Below, piece by piece: positions 1 through 6,261 of a stretch of DNA of 8,638 nt (within the stretch, counting starts at the first letter, position 1; every line of letters begins with the position of its first letter). Both the position numbers and the translations under genes were made by a program. The notes under the pieces are model-generated. The model searched no databases, had not been told where the DNA came from, and was given only the letters and a program-made list of their open reading frames with translations. The DNA is taken from contig JADFNY010000143.1 of the NCBI GenBank assembly GCA_022563115.1, positions 1-8,638 on the forward strand, in the 5' to 3' direction. Source of the DNA: Acidobacteriota bacterium. Lineage in GTDB: Bacteria > Acidobacteriota > UBA890.

Positions 1-37
1 CGACGGTCACGTAGGGCAGCGCCAACTCGGAGCTCAT
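1..37 (-). CDS. Start of an unidentified gene, cut by the left edge
   Basis: An ATG at 37-35 overlaps the recD2 TGA stop in the ATGA arrangement typical of translationally coupled genes. The frame stays open to the window edge and reads MSSELALPYVTV. Only 12 residues are visible, so no family can be assigned. The upstream ribosome-binding signal is weak (an AAGG about 14 nt before the ATG), and translation may depend on coupling to recD2. The ATGA could also be coincidence, so this call is tentative. Confidence 0.4.
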   Translation of the reverse strand, partial: MSSELALPYVTV

Positions 38-2286
38 GAGCTGCTCGGCAGCCTTGGTCGCTCCGACAAGCGTCGGGCCAGGCGGGTGCAACGGCGCATC
101 GGAGCTGCGTTGGCGACGGCGCGGCGCACGGCGCGGCGGCTCCCCACCAGGACCGCCAGCTTCTTGGCGCGGGTCAGCGCCGTGTACAGAAGGTTTCGCT
201 GCAGCATCGGATAATGCTCCGCCAACAGGAGGACAACGACCGCCGGGTACTCGCTACCCTGACTCTTGTGCACTGAAATCGCATAGGCAAGCGACAGGTG
301 GCGCGCCGCCTCCTGGTCGTACTCGACCCGCCGGCCGTCGAACTCGACGACCAGCGCACCTTGATGCTCGGCTTCGAGCACCCAACCGACGTCGCCGTTG
401 AACACGTCTCGATCGTAGTCGTTGCGCTGCTGGATGACACGATCGCCGGCCCGCAACATGTAGTCGCCAACGGCGCGCCCGCCACTGCCGTCATTGAGTC
501 GTTGCTGCAGCGTCAGGTTGAGCCGCGATACCCCTGCCTTGCCGCGATGCATCGGCGCCAGAACCTGAATGTCGCGCATCGGGTCGAGTCCGAAGCGCGC
601 CGGAATGCGCTCCGACACCAGCGTCAGGGCAATGTTGCGGGCGCGGTCGGCGTCCTCCTCATCGATGAAATAAAAATCCCGCAGGGTCTCCTCGTCCCAT
701 ACCTCCATGCCCTCCGGCGGCTCGCCTTGGTTGACCCGGTGGGCGTTGCAAACGATGAGGCTGCGGCGAGCCTGCCGGTAGATCTCGGTGAGGCGCACCG
801 TAGGCAGCGCCTCCGATGCGAGAAGGTCACGCAACACCGCACCCGGGCCGACGGGCGGAAGCTGGTCGGCATCCCCGACCAGGACCAGAACCGCGCGCGG
901 CGGCACCGCGGACACCAGTGCATCCATCAGAAACAGGTCGATCATCGAGGCCTCGTCGACGACCACCACGTCGGCCTCCAGCGGGTACGCCGTGGTGCGC
1001 CCGAAGCCGCCGCTGTGCGGACGGTACTCGAGCAGTCGGTGGATCGTCATGCTGGCGTGCCCGGTGGCCTCCGAGAGGCGCTTCGCCGCCCGTCCGGTCG
1101 GCGCCGTCAAGGCGATGCGGGCGCTGACCGCCTGCCCGCAGCGCACGATCGCGTCGATCAGCGTGGTTTTTCCGGTACCCGGACCACCGGTGACCAGCAG
1201 CACCTTGCGCGACAACGCAACCCCGACCGCGCCGCGCTGATCGCTCCCGAGCTTGACCCCGAGCTGGCCTTCGACCCACTCGAGGGCCTTGGCGGCTCGG
1301 TGGTCGGAGAAGGCGCCCGGCTTGCCATCGGCGGCGGGGGTCGCGGCGATCTTCAGCAGCCGGCGGGCAACGCGCTTCTCGGCGTCGAGAAAAGCTACCT
1401 GGTACACGGCGCGGTGCCCGTGCTCGGCCGTCGGGTCGTCCTCAGCCTCGCTGGAGCCCCGGGCGCTCAGCGCCGCGACCTCGGCGTCGTCGAGGGGCTC
1501 CGAAACCAGGTCGCCCTCGCCCAACAACCCGGCAACCGCGCGCCGCACGCCGTCGTCGTCGTCGACTTCCAGGAGCTCGCGGGCAACCCGGATGAGGCGC
1601 TCGTGCGGCACGAAGCAATGCCCGCGGTTGGCCTGGTCGTCAAGGACGTGGAGGACACCGGCGCGGGCCCGCGCCTCGCTCTCCGCAGCCCACTCAGGAA
1701 GCTGGCGAGCGATCTGGTCGGCACGCCGAAACCCGATCCCGCTGATCTCGTTCGACGCGGCCAGAGCGTAGGGGTTGTCGCGCACCTGTTGCTCGGTGTC
1801 GTCACCCCAGGCGCGGAGAATCTTGTCGGTCAGGAATGGACCCAGCCCCAGGCCCTGCAGGAAAATGCGCGTGCTGCGCTCGGCAGCCTGCTCTGCCCAT
1901 CGCTCCTGGATGCGGCGTAGACGAACCCTTCCGATGCCGCGGACCGAAAGGAGCTTCTCCGGCTCCTGGTCGAAAACCTCAAGGGTCTGGTCGCCGAACC
2001 GTTCGACGATCCGCGCCGCGATCGCTGGCCCGATACCGGGCACCACACCCGACGCCAGGTAGCGCTCGATCGCCGTCGCATCCGCGGGCCTCACCGATAC
2101 CGACTTGTCGGCGCGGAACTGGCGACCGAAACGGGCGTCGTCGACCCAGCCACCGTCGATCTGGAGTCGCTCGCCCTCGAAGACAGGAGCAAGGTTTCCC
2201 ACCGCCGTTGCGGTGCCGCCGTCGTCGAGACGCAACCGGATGACCGCCCAGGAACCACCGTCCTGCTCGTAGACGATGCGCTCCAC
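34..2286 (-). CDS. recD2: RecD2-type (RecD/TraA family) SF1B ATP-dependent DNA helicase
   Basis: Predicted 5'-3' DNA helicase of the RecD2 class, which acts in repair and genome maintenance without a RecBC partner. No recB or recC is visible. Numbered from the GTG at 2286 (750 aa), it has an N-terminal OB-like segment, tandem helix-hairpin-helix motifs (VPGIGPAIAARI and VRGIGRVRLRRI), a Walker A GGPGTGKT at 367-374 (Lys373), a DEA Walker B at 444-446, a motif III stretch GDADQLPPVGPG, a VHKSQGSEY motif and a C-terminal LLYTALTRAKK motif VI. The length suits the family, and the C-terminus is complete with TGA. GTG is the first ordinary start in frame, but the family's N-terminal LxGxVxxI strand is encoded just upstream (LVGTVERIVY), so true translation probably begins at 2313-2322. 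It follows the lpd operon on the same strand after two hairpins and is probably transcribed separately. Family assignment is very secure; the start is not. Confidence 0.95.
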   Translation of the reverse strand: MERIVYEQDGGSWAVIRLRLDDGGTATAVGNLAPVFEGERLQIDGGWVDDARFGRQFRADKSVSVRPADATAIERYLASGVVPGIGPAIAARIVERFGDQTLEVFDQEPEKLLSVRGIGRVRLRRIQERWAEQAAERSTRIFLQGLGLGPFLTDKILRAWGDDTEQQVRDNPYALAASNEISGIGFRRADQIARQLPEWAAESEARARAGVLHVLDDQANRGHCFVPHERLIRVARELLEVDDDDGVRRAVAGLLGEGDLVSEPLDDAEVAALSARGSSEAEDDPTAEHGHRAVYQVAFLDAEKRVARRLLKIAATPAADGKPGAFSDHRAAKALEWVEGQLGVKLGSDQRGAVGVALSRKVLLVTGGPGTGKTTLIDAIVRCGQAVSARIALTAPTGRAAKRLSEATGHASMTIHRLLEYRPHSGGFGRTTAYPLEADVVVVDEASMIDLFLMDALVSAVPPRAVLVLVGDADQLPPVGPGAVLRDLLASEALPTVRLTEIYRQARRSLIVCNAHRVNQGEPPEGMEVWDEETLRDFYFIDEEDADRARNIALTLVSERIPARFGLDPMRDIQVLAPMHRGKAGVSRLNLTLQQRLNDGSGGRAVGDYMLRAGDRVIQQRNDYDRDVFNGDVGWVLEAEHQGALVVEFDGRRVEYDQEAARHLSLAYAISVHKSQGSEYPAVVVLLLAEHYPMLQRNLLYTALTRAKKLAVLVGSRRAVRRAVANAAPMRRCTRLARRLSERPRLPSSS

Positions 2287-2319
2287 GGTGCCGACGAGGC
2301 AAGCGCTGAACAGATCTTC

Positions 2320-2333
2320 GATGACGGGTTCCT
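2320..2333 (-). promoter_or_regulatory. Shine-Dalgarno and possible AUC start of recD2
   Basis: On the minus strand an AGGA (2333-2330) is followed after 7 nt by ATC (2322-2320), in frame with recD2. The reading frame is open from a TAA at 2352-2350 and contains no ATG, GTG or TTG before the GTG at 2286, which has no recognisable Shine-Dalgarno. A start here would give MEDLFSACLVGTVERIVY and restore the conserved family N-terminus. A CTG at 2313-2311 is the alternative, but it lies 16 nt from the AGGA. AUC starts are rare, so this is an inference. Confidence 0.4.
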
Positions 2334-2350
2334 GGGGAAAGCTCTGAGGT

Positions 2351-2404
2351 TAGCAGGCCGTGGCAAGAGTGTGACGGGCCTGGCTACGCCATCACGGCCT
2401 GCTA
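2351..2404. repeat. 12-bp perfect inverted repeat with a 30-nt loop, upstream of recD2
   Basis: The arms TAGCAGGCCGTG (2351-2362) and CACGGCCTGCTA (2393-2404) are exact reverse complements separated by 30 nt. The element sits between the lpdA terminator hairpin and the recD2 ribosome-binding site, so in RNA it would form a leader hairpin of recD2 or part of the lpd operon's 3' end. It could also be an operator for a dimeric regulator, although the spacing is long for that. No clear -10/-35 promoter could be identified around it. Confidence 0.6.
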
Positions 2405-2411
2405 GTTGCTA

Positions 2412-2445
2412 GGTGCTGAAGAACTCCCGGGAGTTTTTCAGCACC
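2412..2445 (-). terminator. Long hairpin after lpdA, likely terminator of the lip-pdh operon
   Basis: Two 17-nt arms (2412-2428 and 2429-2445) are reverse complements with a single mismatch and no spacer, so the central CCCGGG would form the loop. The hairpin begins 3 nt after the lpdA TAG stop. There is no U-tract after the stem on either strand, so it is either a U-less terminator of the kind proposed in high-GC bacteria or an RNA-stabilising 3' hairpin. The structure is seen directly; the terminator role is inferred from its position. Confidence 0.55.
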
Positions 2446-2448
2446 CTG

Positions 2449-3849
2449 CTAAATATGAAGCGGTCGACCGTCAACCGCCAGCGCCGCTTCCTTCATCGCT
2501 TCCGACAACGTCGGATGGGCGTGGACGGTGAGCGCGATATCCTCCGCATGGCCACCGTAGGCCATGACGACGACCGCCTCGTGGATGAGGTGCCCGGCCT
2601 CTGCCCCGATGCAGTGGACGCCGAGGAGCTTGTCGCTCCCGGCGTCGGTGATCATCTTCACCCAGCCCTCGACATCGCCGCGCACCCGGGCGCGGCCGAC
2701 GCCGCGGAAAGGGAAGCGACCCACCCGCACGGTGTATCCCTTGTCGATCGCCTCCTGCTCCTTCAGCCCGACCGAGGCGATCTCCGGATGGGTGAAGACC
2801 ACCGCCGGAATGGCGTTGTAGTGCATCACCGAGCTCTGGCCGGCGATGCGCTCGGCGGCGACCACACCCTCGTCCATGGCGACGTGCGCCAGCATCGGCG
2901 TCGGCACGACGTCGCCAATCGCGTAGATCCCATCGACCACCGTGCGCATGCCCTCGTCGACGGGGATGAAGCCCCGTTCGTCGAGCTCGAGCCCCACGGT
3001 CTCGAGCGCAAGGCCACCAACGAAGGGCCGGCGGCCGGTAGCGACCAGAACCTTGTCGGCGATGATCCAATGCTCGCTGCCCTCGAGCTCGTAACGGACG
3101 ATGGTCTTCTTCTCTTCGAGCTCCACGGAGGTGACCTTGGCTCCGAGCTGGAAGGCCATCCCCTGCCCGGCGAAAAGATCGGCGGCGGTGGCCGCGAGCT
3201 CCTCGTCCATCTCCGGCAGCACCCTGTCCATCATCTCGAGCACGACGACGCGGCTGCCCAGCCGGCAGTAAACACTGCCGAGCTCGAGACCGATGTATCC
3301 CGCCCCGACGACCACGAACTGGTCGGGGGTCTCCTCGAACTCGAGCGCCTCGCGCGACGACACGACCTTGTCGCCATCGAACGGTATGCTCGAGATTTCC
3401 ATCGGCACCGAGCCGGTGGCGATGATCACGTTGTCCGCCTGCACGACTTGGGTGCCGCCGGCGTCGAGGTCGACCTCGACGACGCCCGGGCTGGTGAACC
3501 GCCCAGCCCCTTCGACGAGATCGATGCCACCCTTGCGGAGCAAAGCGGCGACGCCGCGCGTCAGCATGGTGACGACCTTCTGCTTTGCGGCCTGCATGCG
3601 CGGGAAATCAACCGACACCTCCCCGACCTCGATACCGAACCGGCTCGCCTCGTGGACGGCCGTCAACCGGTGGGTGGCCTCCAGCAGCGCTTTCGAGGGA
3701 ATACAGCCAATGTTCAGGCAGGTGCCGCCGACGAATTCCTTCTCGACGACCAAGGCACTGAGCCCTAACTGGGCGGCGCGGATCGCGGCTATGTAGCCAC
3801 CCGGGCCGGAACCGACGACGGCAACGTCTACACGTTTGTCCTCGGGCAT
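2449..3849 (-). CDS. lpdA: Dihydrolipoyl dehydrogenase (E3)
   Basis: Cytosolic FAD- and NAD-dependent flavoenzyme that reoxidises dihydrolipoyl groups on E2 and passes electrons to NAD+. The 466-aa protein has the usual family length. It shows an N-terminal FAD-binding GSGPGG (13-18), the redox disulfide GGTCLNIGC (Cys44 and Cys49), a second dinucleotide fold VVVGAGYIGLELGSV, an ATG motif (IIATGS), the IYAIGDV FAD-binding motif and the C-terminal catalytic HPTLSE with His445 and Glu450. The ATG at 3849 is chosen because a GAAGGGA Shine-Dalgarno immediately follows the pdhC stop and the FAD fold begins six residues later; a longer in-frame extension would overlap pdhC. It is the last gene of the operon, ends in TAG and is followed directly by a hairpin. 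It may also serve other lipoyl complexes such as 2-oxoglutarate dehydrogenase or glycine cleavage. No lesion is seen. Confidence 0.97.
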   Translation of the reverse strand: MPEDKRVDVAVVGSGPGGYIAAIRAAQLGLSALVVEKEFVGGTCLNIGCIPSKALLEATHRLTAVHEASRFGIEVGEVSVDFPRMQAAKQKVVTMLTRGVAALLRKGGIDLVEGAGRFTSPGVVEVDLDAGGTQVVQADNVIIATGSVPMEISSIPFDGDKVVSSREALEFEETPDQFVVVGAGYIGLELGSVYCRLGSRVVVLEMMDRVLPEMDEELAATAADLFAGQGMAFQLGAKVTSVELEEKKTIVRYELEGSEHWIIADKVLVATGRRPFVGGLALETVGLELDERGFIPVDEGMRTVVDGIYAIGDVVPTPMLAHVAMDEGVVAAERIAGQSSVMHYNAIPAVVFTHPEIASVGLKEQEAIDKGYTVRVGRFPFRGVGRARVRGDVEGWVKMITDAGSDKLLGVHCIGAEAGHLIHEAVVVMAYGGHAEDIALTVHAHPTLSEAMKEAALAVDGRPLHI

Positions 3850-3859
3850 CGTTTCCCTT

Positions 3860-5278
3860 CTACAGGATGGCCAGCAGTTGGAGCTTGGGATCTTCGAGAA
3901 GCTTGACGAGATCGCGGACGAACAAGGCGGCGACCGCGCCATCGACGACGCGGTGGTCGCAGGACAACGACAGGTTGAGCATGTGGCGGATGACGATCTG
4001 GCCGTCGCGCACCACCGGACGCTCGCGAATCGCGGTTACCGCTAGAATCGCCACCTCCGGAACGTTGATCACCGGGGTGGCGAGGAAGCCGCCGATGTTG
4101 CCGGTGCTGGTAATCGTGAACGTGCCTCCTTGCAGATCCTCCAGCGCGATCTTGCCGTCGCGCGCGCCGTCGGAGAGCCGGGTGATCTCGGCAGCGAGAT
4201 CGAAGAGGTCCATCCCGTCGGCCCCCCTGACGACCGGCACCATGAGGCCGCGATCGGTAGCGGTGGCGACGCCGACGTTGTAGTAGCGCTTGAGGACGAT
4301 CTCGCCGGCATCTTCGTCGAGGCTGGCGTTCAGATAGGGGTGGTCCTTCAGCGTCAGCACCAGGGCGCGGATGATGAATGGCAGGTAGGTGAGCTTGATC
4401 CCGCGATCGACAGCCTTGGCCTTGGCCTCCTGCCGCAGCGCCACTACCTCGGTCATGTCGACTTCTTCGACGTAGGTGTAGTGTGGCACCGTCGTCGTGG
4501 CGATCACCATGCGCTCGGCGATGGTGCGTCGCAACCCTCGCAACGCCACCCGCTCTTCATCGCCGTCGGCGGCGGTCGACGGCGTCGCCAACGGCTCAAC
4601 GATCTCGACGGCAGGTTCAGGCTCAGGTTCGGATTCCGGTTCGAGCTCCGGTTCGGGCTCAGACTCCGATTCGGGCTCAGGCTTCGGTTCGGGCTCGACG
4701 ACGCCTGCGGGCTCGGCGGCCGGCTTCGGCGCTGGCGCGGTGTCGTCGGCGAAGGCGCGAACGTCGTCCTTGGTCACCAGCCCGCCGGAACCACTCCCGG
4801 TTACGTCGCCGACGTCGACGCCGAGCTCGGTGGCAAGGCGCCGAGCCGCGGGTGCGACGGCGCCACCCGGCAAGGCGGGGGCTTCCCAGGGCTTGTGCCC
4901 CGTATCCGCGGCATCGGTGCTGGCCGCTTCGACCGCGTCGCGCTCCGCCCGTGCCGCCTCGCGCGCCTGTTCGAGGTCATCGGGGGTGACGGCGGCAGTG
5001 TCCGCGGTATCCGCCGCCACGGCTCCATCGTCAGCGGCGCCGCCGTCGCCGAACACCAGAATCGTGGCGCCGATCTGGACCACGTCGCCCTCGGCGGCGC
5101 TCAGTTCCACCACCGTGCCAGCGCGCGGCGACGGGATCTCGACCGTCGCCTTGTCGGTCATCACCTCGACGAGTGGTTGGTCTTCGGCGACGGTGTCTCC
5201 GACCGCGACCAGCCACTTGACGATCTCTCCTTCGGCAAGACCCTCGCCGATATCCGGAAGCTTGAATTCGTCAGACAT
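3860..5278 (-). CDS. pdhC: Dihydrolipoamide acyltransferase (E2) of a PDH/BCDH-type complex
   Basis: Core subunit that accepts the acyl group on its lipoyl arm and transfers it to CoA. The 472-aa protein has a single N-terminal lipoyl domain (1-78) with the DKA motif at Lys43, a charged Ala/Glu-rich segment (about 83-130), an E1/E3-binding domain (about 139-177, APAARRLATELGV...GLVTKDDV), a Glu-Pro/Glu-Ser linker (195-222) and a catalytic domain (about 243-472). The active-site motif is HRVVDG with His442 and Asp446. The ATG at 5278 has a strong GAGGAG Shine-Dalgarno that overlaps the pdhB stop. The frame is open further upstream, but that part is out of frame with pdhB and does not look like E2. 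Domain order and the heterodimeric-E1 neighbours indicate an E2 of the pyruvate or branched-chain class; the substrate cannot be fixed from sequence. It ends in TAG, 10 bp before lpdA. Confidence 0.95.
   Translation of the reverse strand: MSDEFKLPDIGEGLAEGEIVKWLVAVGDTVAEDQPLVEVMTDKATVEIPSPRAGTVVELSAAEGDVVQIGATILVFGDGGAADDGAVAADTADTAAVTPDDLEQAREAARAERDAVEAASTDAADTGHKPWEAPALPGGAVAPAARRLATELGVDVGDVTGSGSGGLVTKDDVRAFADDTAPAPKPAAEPAGVVEPEPKPEPESESEPEPELEPESEPEPEPAVEIVEPLATPSTAADGDEERVALRGLRRTIAERMVIATTTVPHYTYVEEVDMTEVVALRQEAKAKAVDRGIKLTYLPFIIRALVLTLKDHPYLNASLDEDAGEIVLKRYYNVGVATATDRGLMVPVVRGADGMDLFDLAAEITRLSDGARDGKIALEDLQGGTFTITSTGNIGGFLATPVINVPEVAILAVTAIRERPVVRDGQIVIRHMLNLSLSCDHRVVDGAVAALFVRDLVKLLEDPKLQLLAIL
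4607..4699 (-). repeat. Glu-Pro/Glu-Ser repeat encoding the E2 interdomain linker
   Basis: Within pdhC, about 31 codons encode a near-periodic run of Glu-Pro and Glu-Ser dipeptides (roughly residues 194-224, starting EPEPKPEPESESEPEPELE). The DNA is a degenerate hexamer repeat of GAR/GAA-CCN type, with synonymous codons mixed. E2 linkers that let domains swing are commonly Ala/Pro-rich; this one is strongly acidic. Hexamer slippage could change its length between strains. Confidence 0.85.
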
Positions 5279-5285
5279 GTTCTCC

Positions 5286-6260
5286 TCAGAAACCCGCGGC
5301 CCGCTGAATGGCGGCGAGGACACGGTCGTTGCCGGGCATGTAGGCACGCTCCAGCGCGTACGGGAACGGGGTGTCGTACCCGGCGACGCGCAGAACCGGA
5401 GCCTGCAGGTGGAATAAAGCTTTCTCGGCGAGCACCGCGGCGATCTCCGCGGTGTAGCCGCACGATCTGGGCGCCTCTTGGACGAGCACCGCACGGCCGG
5501 TCTTGGCCACCGACTGCAGCACGGCGACGATATCGAACGGGACCAGGGTCCGAAGATCGAGAAGCTCCACCTCGATCCCCAGCGCCGCCGCCTCGTCGGC
5601 CGCCCGGCGCGCGGCGTGCAGCATCGCCCCGTAGGCAATGACGGTGACGTCGGTTCCTTCGCGCACACACGCGGCGACGCCGAACGGAACGATGAAATCC
5701 TCCGCCGGTGGATCCCCGGGCACCCCCCGGTACAGAGCCTTGGGCTCCATGAACACTACCGGGTCGTCGCCACGAATCGCGGCTCTCATCATGCCGACGG
5801 CATCCGCGGGCGTCTACGGCGCTGCTACAACCAACCCGGGGGTGTGGGCAAAATGGGCTTCTGGACTTTGCGAGTGATAGACGCCGCCGCCAACCCCGCC
5901 GCCATAGGGAACCCGGATCACCACCGGGCAGGGATATTGCCCACCGGATCGATAACGGAGCTTGGCCATCTCCGAGATCACCTGGTCGAACGCCGGATAG
6001 GCGAAATCGGCGAGTTGGATCTCGGGCACCGGCTTCAAGCCGTAGAGAGCCATCCCGACGGCAGCGCCGATGACCCCCCCCTCGTCGAGCGGCATGTCGA
6101 CGACGCGTTGCTCGCCGAACTCGTCGATGAGCCCCTCGGTGACCCGGAAAACGCCACCCAACGACCCGACCTCGTGCCCCAACAGGACGACGCGATCGTC
6201 GCGGCGCATCTCGGCCACCAGGGTGTCGCGAATCGCCTCGGCGAATTCGAGCTTGGCCAT
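5286..6260 (-). pseudogene. pdhB: 2-oxoacid dehydrogenase E1 beta subunit, interrupted by an in-frame TAG
   Basis: E1 beta pairs with E1 alpha to form the TPP-dependent decarboxylase of the complex. If read through, the product is 324 aa, the normal family length. Codons 1-148 begin MAKLEFAEAIRDTL and contain the PLDEGG segment with the conserved Glu, LADFAYPAFDQ, the GGGVGGG loop and YHSQSPEAHFAHTPGL. Codon 149 is TAG (5816-5814); coding resumes in the same frame with TPADAVGMM, then DDPVVFMEPKALYR and the rest of the C-terminal domain, ending in TGA at 5286. The family sequence here is (V/A)PSTPxDA, so TAG stands for Ser and TCG to TAG is a single change. The Shine-Dalgarno lies in the end of pdhA, 1 bp before the ATG. 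Reinitiation at the ATGATG near 5792 is possible but lacks a Shine-Dalgarno. Everything else looks conserved, so the lesion is recent or a base-call error. Confidence 0.85.
5814..5816 (-). other. Premature amber (TAG) codon 149 of pdhB
   Basis: The plus strand reads CTA at 5814-5816, giving TAG on the coding strand between ...VVAAP and TPADAVG. Both sides are in the same frame and belong to the same E1 beta domain, so this is a nonsense change and not a frameshift. A G instead of T at 5815 on the plus strand would give TCG (Ser), the family residue. pdhC and lpdA both use TAG as their real stop, which argues against TAG being a sense codon here. Confidence 0.9.
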
Positions 6261-6261
6261 C

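Noticed and set aside
298..1920. Long plus-strand ORF (540 codons) antisense to recD2
   Set aside because: It lies wholly opposite a gene with a complete helicase motif set. It has no recognisable domain and is a typical high-GC shadow frame.
2413..3768. 451-codon plus-strand ORF opposite lpdA
   Set aside because: It starts inside the terminator hairpin and mirrors the E3 gene. It is His/Asp-rich with no family resemblance, as expected from antisense of GTC/GAC-rich codons.
4130..5641. Plus-strand ORF over pdhC, and the Gly-Ser repeat protein at 4497-5417
   Set aside because: The repeats are the antisense of the Glu-Pro linker codons, and no ribosome-binding site or family was seen.
5286..5792. 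Separate gene for the E1 beta C-terminal half, starting at ATGATG
   Set aside because: It is in the same frame as the upstream half with only the TAG and seven codons (TPADAVG) between. It has no Shine-Dalgarno and covers only part of the fold, so it is treated as one broken gene.
5814..5816. TAG as a reassigned or pyrrolysine codon
   Set aside because: pdhC and lpdA end with TAG at the expected lengths, read-through of pdhC would overlap lpdA out of frame, and E1 beta has no known use for pyrrolysine at this Ser.
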